Position numbers and translations under genes: made by a program. Shown here one piece after another: positions 1 through 5,026 of a DNA stretch of 6,057 nt. The stretch comes from Thermodesulfovibrionales bacterium (GTDB taxonomy: Bacteria; Nitrospirota; Thermodesulfovibrionia; Thermodesulfovibrionales; Dissulfurispiraceae): contig JAJOKM010000097.1 in the NCBI GenBank assembly GCA_021129835.1, positions 1-6,057 of the forward strand. The letters run 5' to 3'. Below the pieces are notes generated by a model. It did no database searches, was not told the DNA's origin, and was given only the letters and a program-made list of their open reading frames with translations. Positions within the stretch are counted from its first letter, which is position 1. Every line of letters begins with the position of its first letter.

Positions 1-1
1 T

Positions 2-46
2 CAGGGTAAACTCCGTGAGGAATCTTTTACTATCAATGAGTTATAA
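2..46 (+). CDS. Possible 3' end of a gene cut by the window edge
   Basis: Frame 2 is open from the first base and reads QGKLREESFTINEL before a TAA at 44-46. The residue mix is plausible for a protein C-terminus, and a GC-rich hairpin begins one base after the stop, which is where a transcript might end. Fourteen codons are too few to name a family, and an open frame of this length can occur by chance. The product is unknown. Confidence 0.25.
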   Translation, partial: QGKLREESFTINEL

Positions 47-47
47 G

Positions 48-68
48 ACCCCTCGTGTCGCTCGGGGT
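48..68 (+). terminator. Small GC-rich hairpin, weak terminator or dispersed repeat
   Basis: ACCCC (48-52) pairs with GGGGT (64-68) around an 11-nt loop, and a short TTTT follows at 73-76. It sits directly after the TAA at 44-46, so it could end transcription of the upstream gene. The five-pair stem and four-T run are weak for an intrinsic terminator. The CTCGTGTCGCTCGGGGTGACA-like wording also resembles dispersed intergenic palindromes I recall from environmental genomes, so a repeat element is an equally good reading. Confidence 0.3.
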
Positions 69-150
69 GACATTTTCGGGACTTTTGCAAGAGGCTCATT
101 TGAATAAATCGCCATTTTCTGCTACTCTGCTACAATGAACAGTATCAAGA

Positions 151-175
151 CGCGGTATCTTCTGCGCGGTATCTT
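151..175. repeat. 11-bp direct repeat, two copies
   Basis: CGCGGTATCTT occurs at 151-161 and again at 165-175, separated by CTG, giving a 14-nt period. A looser GCTAC duplication (121-125 and 129-133) lies just upstream. Two copies alone do not identify an operator or element. The spacing is twice the 7-nt period seen later in the window, which may be coincidence. Confidence 0.6.
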
Positions 176-186
176 TTTCTGAATGA

Positions 187-318
187 ATTCTAAAGAAGAC
201 GATAGTCAAGCGTTATGAAAAACAGATTCCGGAAGAACTGGATCATATTAGCGTATCCAGACTTCCACAAGATATTCATTTTGATAAACTTAAAAAGGTT
301 GCCGAATTGTTGAGATAG
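187..318 (+). pseudogene. 43-codon C-terminal gene remnant, family not recognised
   Basis: Between a TGA at 184-186 and a TAG at 316-318 the frame starting at 187 is open for 43 codons and reads like real protein. It begins with a basic stretch (ILKKTIVKRYEKQIPEEL) and continues with SRLPQDIHFDKLKKVAELLR at the end. It is rich in charged residues and predicted helix, with no Cys or Trp. No ATG or GTG lies in frame and no Shine-Dalgarno stands before a TTG or CTG, so it is unlikely to be translated as it stands. The best reading is the surviving 3' end of a truncated gene. I could not place it in a family, and a chance open frame is possible. Confidence 0.35.
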
Positions 319-324
319 TACAAT
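319..324 (+). promoter_or_regulatory. Possible -10 box for trpB2
   Basis: TACAAT matches the sigma-70 -10 consensus at five of six positions and lies 29 nt before the trpB2 start. No good -35 box stands at 16-18 nt upstream. TTGCCG at 299-304 is 14 nt away, which is too close. It is offered only as the best candidate between the upstream remnant and trpB2. Confidence 0.2.
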
Positions 325-353
325 ATAGAGGCAATCAACAAAAAGGAGAAACA

Positions 354-1700
354 ATGGAAACGACCAAGTTCACACTATCCGAAAAGGAGATGCCCACTTC
401 CTGGTATAATGTACAGGCTGATTTGCCGCAGCCGTTGCCACCACTGCTGCACCCGGGTACCCACGAGCCTACAGTTTTACCGCCATCGCTATTTGCTTCA
501 GAACTGATTAAGCAGGAATCCAGCACCGAGCGATTCATCGAGATACCAGAGGAATTGCAGCAAATCCTCCATCTGTGGCGGCCCACTCCTCTATACCGGG
601 CTCATCGCCTGGAGAAGGCCCTGGACACGCCGGCAAAGATATTTTACAAATACGAAGGCGTCAGCCCGGTTGGTAGTCACAAACTCAATACCGCCATCGT
701 TCAAGCCTATTATGCCCGGCAGGATGGGATCAAACGGTTAGCCACCGAGACCGGCGCTGGCCAGTGGGGCAGTGCCCTGGCCATGGGCTGCAGCTTCATT
801 GGCCTGGAGTGCAAGGTTTACATGGTGAGGGTTAGCTATAACCAAAAGCCTTATCGCCGTATCTTAATGGAGACCTTTGGGGCCACCTGTATTCCTAGCC
901 CCAGCTCCGATACTCAAGCCGGACGCGACATCCTATCCACGGACCCTGACTCCTCTGGCAGCTTGGGGATGGCCATTAGCGAAGCAGTGGAAGACGCCAT
1001 GAATCGAGACGACACCTACTATGCCCTGGGAAGCGTGCTCAACCATGTACTGATGCATCAAACCTTAATCGGTCTGGAAGTGAAGAAGCAAATAGAGAAG
1101 ACCGGTAACTATCCCGATATCCTCGTTGGCTGTGTCGGAGGTGGCAGCAACTTCGCCGGCACACTTCTCCCCTTCATACCGGATAAGCTAAAAGGGAGAG
1201 AAATTCAAATAATCGCTGTTGAGCCAGAGGCTTGCCCTACCCTAACCAAGGGCCCGGACTTATACGATTTTGGTGATGTGGCTGGGCTTACTCCTTTGAT
1301 GAAAATGTTCACTTTAGGACATACCTTCGTTCCTCCACCGGTCCATGCCGGTGGATTGCGATATCATGGAATGGCGCCTATTATCTGCCATCTTCGCCGG
1401 CTGGGATTAATTGAGGCCAGGGCTGAACATCAGAGATCCATTTTCCAAAGTGCAGAGCAGTTTGCTCGTGCTGAGGGCATTGTACCCGCACCAGAACCGG
1501 CCCATGCTATCAAAGTGATTATTGATGAGGCCCTGAAGTGCAAGGAATCTGGAGAAACCAAAACGATTCTTCTGGCCTTGAGCGGACATGGCCACTTCGA
1601 TCTGGCGTCTTACGATGCCTATCTGTCCAACAAGCTTACGGACTATGAGTACCCCCATGAAAAAGTAGAAGAGGCTCTGGCCAAGGTCCCGAAAGTTTAA
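354..1700 (+). CDS. trpB2: TrpB2-type tryptophan synthase beta-like PLP enzyme
   Basis: This 448-residue protein belongs to the fold-type II PLP enzymes and matches the TrpB2 branch, whose members are usually about 430-460 residues. It would condense indole with serine to give tryptophan in the cytoplasm. Visible signatures are RPTPLYRA (76-83), GVSPVGSHKLNTA (102-114) with K110 as the Schiff-base lysine, ETGAGQWG (132-139) with E132 as the expected catalytic acid, the phosphate-binding loop VGGGSN (261-266), and LSGHGHFD (409-416) near the PLP ring nitrogen. The N-terminal extension before residue 70 and the GSHK form, where TrpB1 has GAHK, separate it from TrpB1. The ATG at 354 is preceded by AAGGAG at 343-348, a 5-nt gap. 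No trpA or other trp gene is in the window, which fits a stand-alone indole-salvage role (inference). Arginine codons are 14 CGN to 4 AGR, unlike mltG downstream. The frame is intact. Confidence 0.93.
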   Translation: METTKFTLSEKEMPTSWYNVQADLPQPLPPLLHPGTHEPTVLPPSLFASELIKQESSTERFIEIPEELQQILHLWRPTPLYRAHRLEKALDTPAKIFYKYEGVSPVGSHKLNTAIVQAYYARQDGIKRLATETGAGQWGSALAMGCSFIGLECKVYMVRVSYNQKPYRRILMETFGATCIPSPSSDTQAGRDILSTDPDSSGSLGMAISEAVEDAMNRDDTYYALGSVLNHVLMHQTLIGLEVKKQIEKTGNYPDILVGCVGGGSNFAGTLLPFIPDKLKGREIQIIAVEPEACPTLTKGPDLYDFGDVAGLTPLMKMFTLGHTFVPPPVHAGGLRYHGMAPIICHLRRLGLIEARAEHQRSIFQSAEQFARAEGIVPAPEPAHAIKVIIDEALKCKESGETKTILLALSGHGHFDLASYDAYLSNKLTDYEYPHEKVEEALAKVPKV

Positions 1701-1717
1701 CCTTAGGAGGTTTAACT

Positions 1718-1807
1718 TTGAAGCCTGCTATTCAAAAAGCTTTCATCGAAAGGAATCGCCAGGGCTTGCAAACATGTTATTTAAGGCTCTTTGACAAACT
1801 TCAGTAG
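1718..1807 (+). CDS. 29-codon ORF behind a strong ribosome binding site, possibly a truncated gene
   Basis: Five bases after the trpB2 stop is AGGAGG (1705-1710), a full-consensus Shine-Dalgarno, followed 7 nt later by TTG at 1718. The frame reads (M)KPAIQKAFIERNRQG then LQTCYLRLFDKLQ before TAG at 1805-1807. Placement just after trpB2 suggests the start of a second gene once co-translated with it and now broken. The spacing of Ile, Phe and Gly in the first 16 residues faintly recalls TrpA N-termini, but the similarity is too weak to claim. The same frame continues after the stop toward mltG (see 1808-1987). It could instead be a real 29-residue peptide. Confidence 0.35.
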   Translation: MKPAIQKAFIERNRQGLQTCYLRLFDKLQ

Positions 1808-1987
1808 CGAAGGGGGCATTTTGTGAAATTACATGCTTTGCTCGACATGACTGTCTAATTCGGGGCATTGAAGTTTAAATCGCCAACCTGGTATTCTAAA
1901 TACCTACTATCCAAAGAACACTGGGACAAAGCTTCAGTGCATTACCGTGGACTTGAGCAGAGCCACAGTGAGGTATCGCAACAGTGA
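1808..1987 (+). pseudogene. Continuation of the broken frame up to the mltG start
   Basis: The frame of the 1718 ORF continues after its TAG as RRGHFVKLHALLDMTV, meets TAA at 1856-1858, then runs open through KSPTWYSKYLLSKEHWDKAS to TGA at 1985-1987. That stop overlaps the GTG start of mltG as GTGA, a classic translational-coupling arrangement. So 1718-1987 has two internal stops in 90 codons and an end that fits gene architecture, which suggests a decayed gene once directly upstream of mltG. The residues KLHALLD resemble a segment of some IS4-type transposases, but the sequence on either side does not extend the match. I cannot name the ancestor. Chance is a fair alternative for so short a stretch. 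Confidence 0.3.
1868..1897 (+). promoter_or_regulatory. Possible promoter for the mltG-ispG-kdsA-epimerase run
   Basis: TTGAAG (1868-1873) and TATTCT (1892-1897) are separated by 18 nt. Each matches its sigma-70 hexamer at four of six positions, and TGG just before the -10 gives an extended TGn element. It lies 87 nt upstream of the mltG GTG. A promoter is expected somewhere in this gap if the envelope genes are transcribed separately from trpB2, but this match is weak. Confidence 0.22.
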
Positions 1988-2973
1988 AATATTATAAAAA
2001 CAGTATTAAATTAATAGCAGTATCAATCTTCTTCCTTTTCCTTGCATACGCAGGCACTCAGCTCCTTATGCCCTTAAATATCGGCAGTACGCAGGTAAAG
2101 GTGAAGATACCCGAAGGGGCGACACTCAGGCTGGCGTTGGATATACTTGCTGAGAATAATCTTGTTCGTGATAAGAATTTATTTGTTGCCATCGGAGTGG
2201 TGACTGGTATGGACAGAAGGATAAGGGCTGGCTATTATGCATTCTGGGGCAATATAAGTCCACTGCAAGTGTTTGATAAGTTGCGGAAGGGAAATATAAT
2301 CGAGCATGAAGTGACAATAGTAGAAGGAGCCTGTCTTTGGGACATAGGCGAAAGGCTTGAAGATAGCGGGATCATGTCACTGGATGATTTCAAAGCCCTT
2401 GCGAGGGATGCAGACTTTCTTTCTTCCCTTAATATTGATGCGCCGAGCCTTGGGGGTTTTCTATTTCCTGAAACATATAGATTTCCAAAAGGCACAGAAC
2501 CAAGAGATGTATTAGAGTTAATGGTTAATACGATGAGAGAAAGGTTTACGGGTGATTTAAGGAACCGTGCAGAGGAGATTGGGTGGAGTGAGCGGGAGGT
2601 CTTAACACTGGCCTCGATTATCGAAAAAGAGGCAGCAGTCGCGAGAGAAAAACCATTAATATCCGGAGTTTTTCATAACCGGCTGCAAAAGGGGATGCGT
2701 CTGCAGGCTGACCCCACAGCAATTTATGGCGTGAGGAGATTTAGATATGGGGTGACAAGGGCAGATTGGAGGAGGGTGACTCCATTTAACACTTATATAA
2801 TACATGGATTGCCGCCGGGACCGATAGCATCTCCAGGCATTAATTCAATAATCGCTGCCATTTATCCGGCCGATGTACCCTACATATTTTTTGTCTCAAA
2901 CAGAGACGGAACCCATCATTTTTCGACAACATATGCAGAGCATAATATGGCGATAATGCGCTCTAGAAGGTAA
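1984..2973 (+). CDS. mltG: Endolytic murein transglycosylase MltG (YceG-like)
   Basis: MltG is an inner-membrane lytic transglycosylase that cleaves nascent peptidoglycan strands and sets glycan chain length. This 329-residue protein is close to the E. coli length of 340. A short basic N-terminus precedes one membrane helix (about 8-30), leaving the rest periplasmic. A LysM-like region (about 37-110, starting VKIPEGATL) leads into the YceG catalytic domain, with GFLFPETYRFPKG (158-170), LASIIEKEA (209-217), FHNRLQKGMRLQADPT (230-245) and GLPPGPIASPG (275-285). The catalytic Glu is expected to be E214, the first Glu of EKE. The GTG start at 1984 is the only one that retains the membrane helix: an in-frame TGA lies at 1969-1971 and the next ATG is codon 29, past the helix. 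GAGG at 1970-1973 is a fair ribosome site. Arginine codons are 21 AGR to 7 CGN. ispG follows after 12 nt, implying one transcript. Confidence 0.95.
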   Translation: MKYYKNSIKLIAVSIFFLFLAYAGTQLLMPLNIGSTQVKVKIPEGATLRLALDILAENNLVRDKNLFVAIGVVTGMDRRIRAGYYAFWGNISPLQVFDKLRKGNIIEHEVTIVEGACLWDIGERLEDSGIMSLDDFKALARDADFLSSLNIDAPSLGGFLFPETYRFPKGTEPRDVLELMVNTMRERFTGDLRNRAEEIGWSEREVLTLASIIEKEAAVAREKPLISGVFHNRLQKGMRLQADPTAIYGVRRFRYGVTRADWRRVTPFNTYIIHGLPPGPIASPGINSIIAAIYPADVPYIFFVSNRDGTHHFSTTYAEHNMAIMRSRR

Positions 2974-2985
2974 CGGCAAAGAATC

Positions 2986-4041
2986 TTGATTATCAGCAGA
3001 AAGAAGACCAGACAGCTATATGTTGGCAATGCAGTTATCGGCGGCGGGCATCCTATATCTGTTCAGTCAATGACCAAGACAGATACCAGGGATGTGGATG
3101 CAACAGCTCAGCAAGTAGCCTCCTTAGAGTCCGCAGGTTGCGAGATCATAAGAATTGCAGTTCCTGACATGGATGCTGCATATGCCCTCGGCCTGATAAA
3201 AAGGTCTGTCAATATTCCTGTTGTGGCTGATATACATTTTGACTGGAGACTTGCCATGGCGGCAATGAGACAGGGGGTTGACGGATTAAGGCTGAATCCC
3301 GGCAATATCGGCGCAAAATGGAAGGTCAAAGAGATCGCTATATTAGCAAGCGAGCTTAACATCCCCATAAGAATTGGTGTAAATGCCGGCTCACTCGAAA
3401 AGGAATTACTGCAGAAATACAGACATTCAACCCCGGAAGCGCTGGTCGAAAGCGCTGAGGGACATATAAAAATTCTGGAGGAATTAGACTTTCATGACAT
3501 CGAGGTCTCCTTGAAGGCATCAAATGTAATGAAGACAATAGATGCATATAGATTGTTTTCTGAGAAATATGACTATCCTCTACATATTGGCATTTCAGAG
3601 GCAGGGCCTCCATCAAGTGGAGTTATAAAGAGTGCAGTAGGTCTCGGGATCTTGCTCTCGGAGGGAATTGGCGATACTGTGAGGGTCTCTTTAACGGCGC
3701 CGCCAGAGGAAGAGGTGAAGGTTGCGTATGAAATCCTTAAATCATTAAGGCTTAGACAGAGGGGGCCTGAAATAATATCGTGTCCTACTTGTGGCAGGTG
3801 CAAGATTGATTTAAGCCCTATTGTCAAGAGGGTAGAAGAGGCCATTAAAGTAATCACCAAACCAATCAGTATTGCTGTGATGGGGTGCGTAGTAAACGGC
3901 CCGGGCGAGGCGCGAGAAGCAGACTTCGGCATTGCAGGTGGCAATGGCAGAGGTCTTGTCTTTAAGAAAGGAGAAGTGGTAAGAAGCGTGGAAGAAGATG
4001 AATTAGTGGAGTCTCTGATGGAAGTGATAAGTAAAGAATAA
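2986..4041 (+). CDS. ispG: 4-hydroxy-3-methylbut-2-en-1-yl diphosphate synthase IspG (GcpE)
   Basis: IspG reduces the cyclic diphosphate MEcPP to HMBPP, the penultimate step of the MEP pathway, using a [4Fe-4S] cluster. Its products feed undecaprenyl phosphate and quinones. The protein has 351 residues, the compact bacterial two-domain form without the large insert of plant and chlamydial enzymes. The TIM-barrel part carries GGGHPISVQSMTKTDTRD (19-36), VVADIHFDWRLA (79-90), LRLNPGNIG (101-109) and HIGISEAGP (200-208). The C-terminal domain has the cluster ligands C266 and C269 (SCPTCGRC), C301 (MGCVVNGPGEA) and E308. C272 is an additional Cys beside the CxxC pair. The start is TTG at 2986, matching the usual family N-terminus; no ATG or GTG is near, and the only upstream purine run, GAAGG at 2966-2970, is 15 nt away and lies inside mltG. 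Initiation may therefore depend on coupling to mltG translation (inference). Confidence 0.96.
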   Translation: MIISRKKTRQLYVGNAVIGGGHPISVQSMTKTDTRDVDATAQQVASLESAGCEIIRIAVPDMDAAYALGLIKRSVNIPVVADIHFDWRLAMAAMRQGVDGLRLNPGNIGAKWKVKEIAILASELNIPIRIGVNAGSLEKELLQKYRHSTPEALVESAEGHIKILEELDFHDIEVSLKASNVMKTIDAYRLFSEKYDYPLHIGISEAGPPSSGVIKSAVGLGILLSEGIGDTVRVSLTAPPEEEVKVAYEILKSLRLRQRGPEIISCPTCGRCKIDLSPIVKRVEEAIKVITKPISIAVMGCVVNGPGEAREADFGIAGGNGRGLVFKKGEVVRSVEEDELVESLMEVISKE

Positions 4042-4071
4042 TAGAACCGTCCCCTTGTTCACATATTCCAA

Positions 4072-4125
4072 GGTTCAAGGGTTCAAGGCTGTTAACCGTG
4101 AACTTTGAACCGTGAACTTTGAACC
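4072..4125 (+). repeat. Two-step inverted repeat, candidate RNA hairpin between ispG and kdsA
   Basis: Outer arms GGTTCAA (4072-4078) and TTGAACC (4119-4125) are exact inverses. Inner arms GGTTCAAGG (4080-4088) and CTTTGAACC (4103-4111) pair over nine positions with one G-T wobble and leave a 14-nt loop. Six or seven unpaired bases on the right separate the two stems. There is no T-run after it, so it is not a typical intrinsic terminator. It could slow polymerase, protect the ispG mRNA 3' end or simply result from two inverted heptad families. Confidence 0.5.
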
Positions 4126-4133
4126 CCGGAACC
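4092..4133. repeat. Heptanucleotide tandem repeat, six units (TGAACYK type)
   Basis: Read in steps of seven from 4092 the sequence is TTAACCG, TGAACTT, TGAACCG, TGAACTT, TGAACCC, CGGAACC. The middle units form a 14-nt repeat (TGAACTTTGAACCG and its near copy) in tandem. Two TTCAAGG units on the left (4074-4080 and 4082-4088) are related to the inverse complement of this unit. The array is intergenic, between ispG and kdsA. Confidence 0.85.
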
Positions 4134-4148
4134 TAAAATAGCAATTTC

Positions 4149-5003
4149 ATGCAGCATTTAATTAAATTGAATGATATAATCGTCGGAGGCGACTCTTCTG
4201 CCTTAATCATCGCCGGGCCATGTGTAATTGAAAACGAAGATATAACCTTTTACACCGCAGAGAGACTAAAGGAGATATGTAGCAGCGCTGGATTTTCATT
4301 TGTGTTTAAAAGCTCTTATGACAAGGCCAACCGGACATCTCTGTTGTCATACCGAGGCCCGGGAATTGATAAAGGAATCAGGATATTGTCAGATGTTAAG
4401 ACTAAGTTCAATATACCGGTCGTGTCAGATGTCCATTCAGTTAATGAGGTTAGGCCAGCATCTGAGGTGCTTGATGTACTACAGATACCAGCTTTTCTAT
4501 GCAGGCAGACGGATTTGATCCTTGCAGCATCAAATACAGGCAAACCTGTAAACATAAAGAAAGGGCAGTTTCTTGCCCCCGGGGATGTCGAAAATATCAT
4601 CGCCAAATTCATATCTACAGGAAATCATAATCTACTTATTACAGAAAGGGGCACATCTTTTGGTTATAACAACCTTGTAGTTGATTTCAGGGGGGTTTCG
4701 ATCATGCGCTCCTTTGGTTATCCGGTAATATTTGATGTGACGCATAGCCTTCAACTCCCTGGCGGGTGTGGGAGTTCATCGGGTGGCCAGAGGGAATTTG
4801 CAGAACCGCTTGCGAGGGCGGCTGTTTCTGTTGGTGTCGATGGCTTATTCATAGAAGTTCATCCAGAGCCCGGCAGGGCACTGTGTGATGGGCCGAATAT
4901 GATAAAATTGGATGATTTAGGGAAGATGCTGACTACTCTTAAATCCATAGAGACCCTTTTAGGGCAAGAGTCAAGAGTCAAGAGTCAAGAGTCAGAAAAG
5001 TAG
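4149..5003 (+). CDS. kdsA: 3-deoxy-D-manno-octulosonate 8-phosphate synthase KdsA, metal-dependent type
   Basis: KdsA condenses phosphoenolpyruvate with arabinose 5-phosphate to give Kdo-8-phosphate, the precursor of the Kdo joining lipid A to the LPS core. The 284-residue protein shows the TIM-barrel family pattern: LIIAGPCVIE (19-28), FKSSYDKANR (53-62), YRGPGIDKG (68-76), SDVHSV (93-98), CRQTDL (118-123), NIKKGQF (135-141), DVTHSLQLPG (196-205) and FIEVHPEP (234-241). C25, H199, E236 and D247 sit where the Aquifex enzyme binds its metal; E. coli KdsA has Asn at the first site. CDGPNM (246-251) is also typical of the metal-dependent class. The ATG at 4149 gives the expected N-terminus but has no clear Shine-Dalgarno. 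Residues 273-282 are encoded by the heptad repeat at 4965-4992 and fall beyond the conserved fold. The epimerase gene starts 23 nt later. Confidence 0.96.
   Translation: MQHLIKLNDIIVGGDSSALIIAGPCVIENEDITFYTAERLKEICSSAGFSFVFKSSYDKANRTSLLSYRGPGIDKGIRILSDVKTKFNIPVVSDVHSVNEVRPASEVLDVLQIPAFLCRQTDLILAASNTGKPVNIKKGQFLAPGDVENIIAKFISTGNHNLLITERGTSFGYNNLVVDFRGVSIMRSFGYPVIFDVTHSLQLPGGCGSSSGGQREFAEPLARAAVSVGVDGLFIEVHPEPGRALCDGPNMIKLDDLGKMLTTLKSIETLLGQESRVKSQESEK
4965..4992. repeat. Heptanucleotide tandem repeat, four perfect CAAGAGT units, inside the kdsA 3' end
   Basis: CAAGAGT repeats exactly at 4965, 4972, 4979 and 4986, then degrades into CAGAAAAG before the TAG at 5001. Because 7 is not a multiple of 3, the frame rotates through the unit and the protein reads QESRVKSQES, a period of seven residues per 21 nt. 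The array lies in the last 13 codons of kdsA. Confidence 0.93.
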
Positions 5004-5026
5004 ATGCAGCATTGAGGTGATGAAGC

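Larger units (their letters stand above)
47..353. other. Gene-poor leader upstream of trpB2
   Basis: This 307-nt stretch has no complete gene on either strand that I can support. It contains the hairpin at 48-68, an 11-bp direct repeat at 151-175, a coding-like remnant at 187-318, a possible -10 box at 319-324 and the trpB2 ribosome binding site AAGGAG at 343-348. I see no riboswitch, T-box or trp leader peptide: there is no run of Trp codons and no obvious attenuator pair before the start codon. Confidence 0.5.
4042..4148. other. ispG-kdsA intergenic region with repeats
   Basis: This 107-nt gap is the longest among the four envelope genes. It begins with GAACCGTCCCCTTGTTCAC (4044-4062), a wording that recalls repeat sequences associated with REP/IS200-like elements (from memory, unverified). 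Then come two TTCAAGG units, six 7-nt units and finally a short AT-rich leader. No clear Shine-Dalgarno precedes the kdsA ATG at 4149, and I see no promoter. The repeats occupy about half of the gap. Confidence 0.6.

Noticed and set aside
335..586. Minus-strand open frame across the trpB2 start
   Set aside because: It is antisense to the trpB2 N-terminus, has no family features, and its existence follows from trpB2 codon structure.
1718..1807. Decayed trpA following trpB2
   Set aside because: Only Ile, Phe and Gly spacing is shared with TrpA N-termini, and the conserved Pro-Tyr and Gly-Asp-Pro motifs are absent. TrpB2 genes often lack a trpA partner.
1808..1858. Transposase remnant based on VKLHALLDM
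   Set aside because: The seven or so matching residues resemble IS4-type transposases, but the segments before and after in all frames do not extend the match. There are no terminal inverted repeats or target duplications that I can see.
3573..3944. 123-codon minus-strand open frame opposite ispG
   Set aside because: It lies entirely within a well-supported ispG, has no recognisable domain or ribosome site, and is a shadow of the coding strand.
4072..4125. Intrinsic terminator after ispG
   Set aside because: Stems exist but there is no U-run after them and kdsA follows closely, so termination is not supported.
4300..4518. 72-codon plus-strand frame inside kdsA
   Set aside because: It overlaps the conserved kdsA barrel in another frame and has no independent support.
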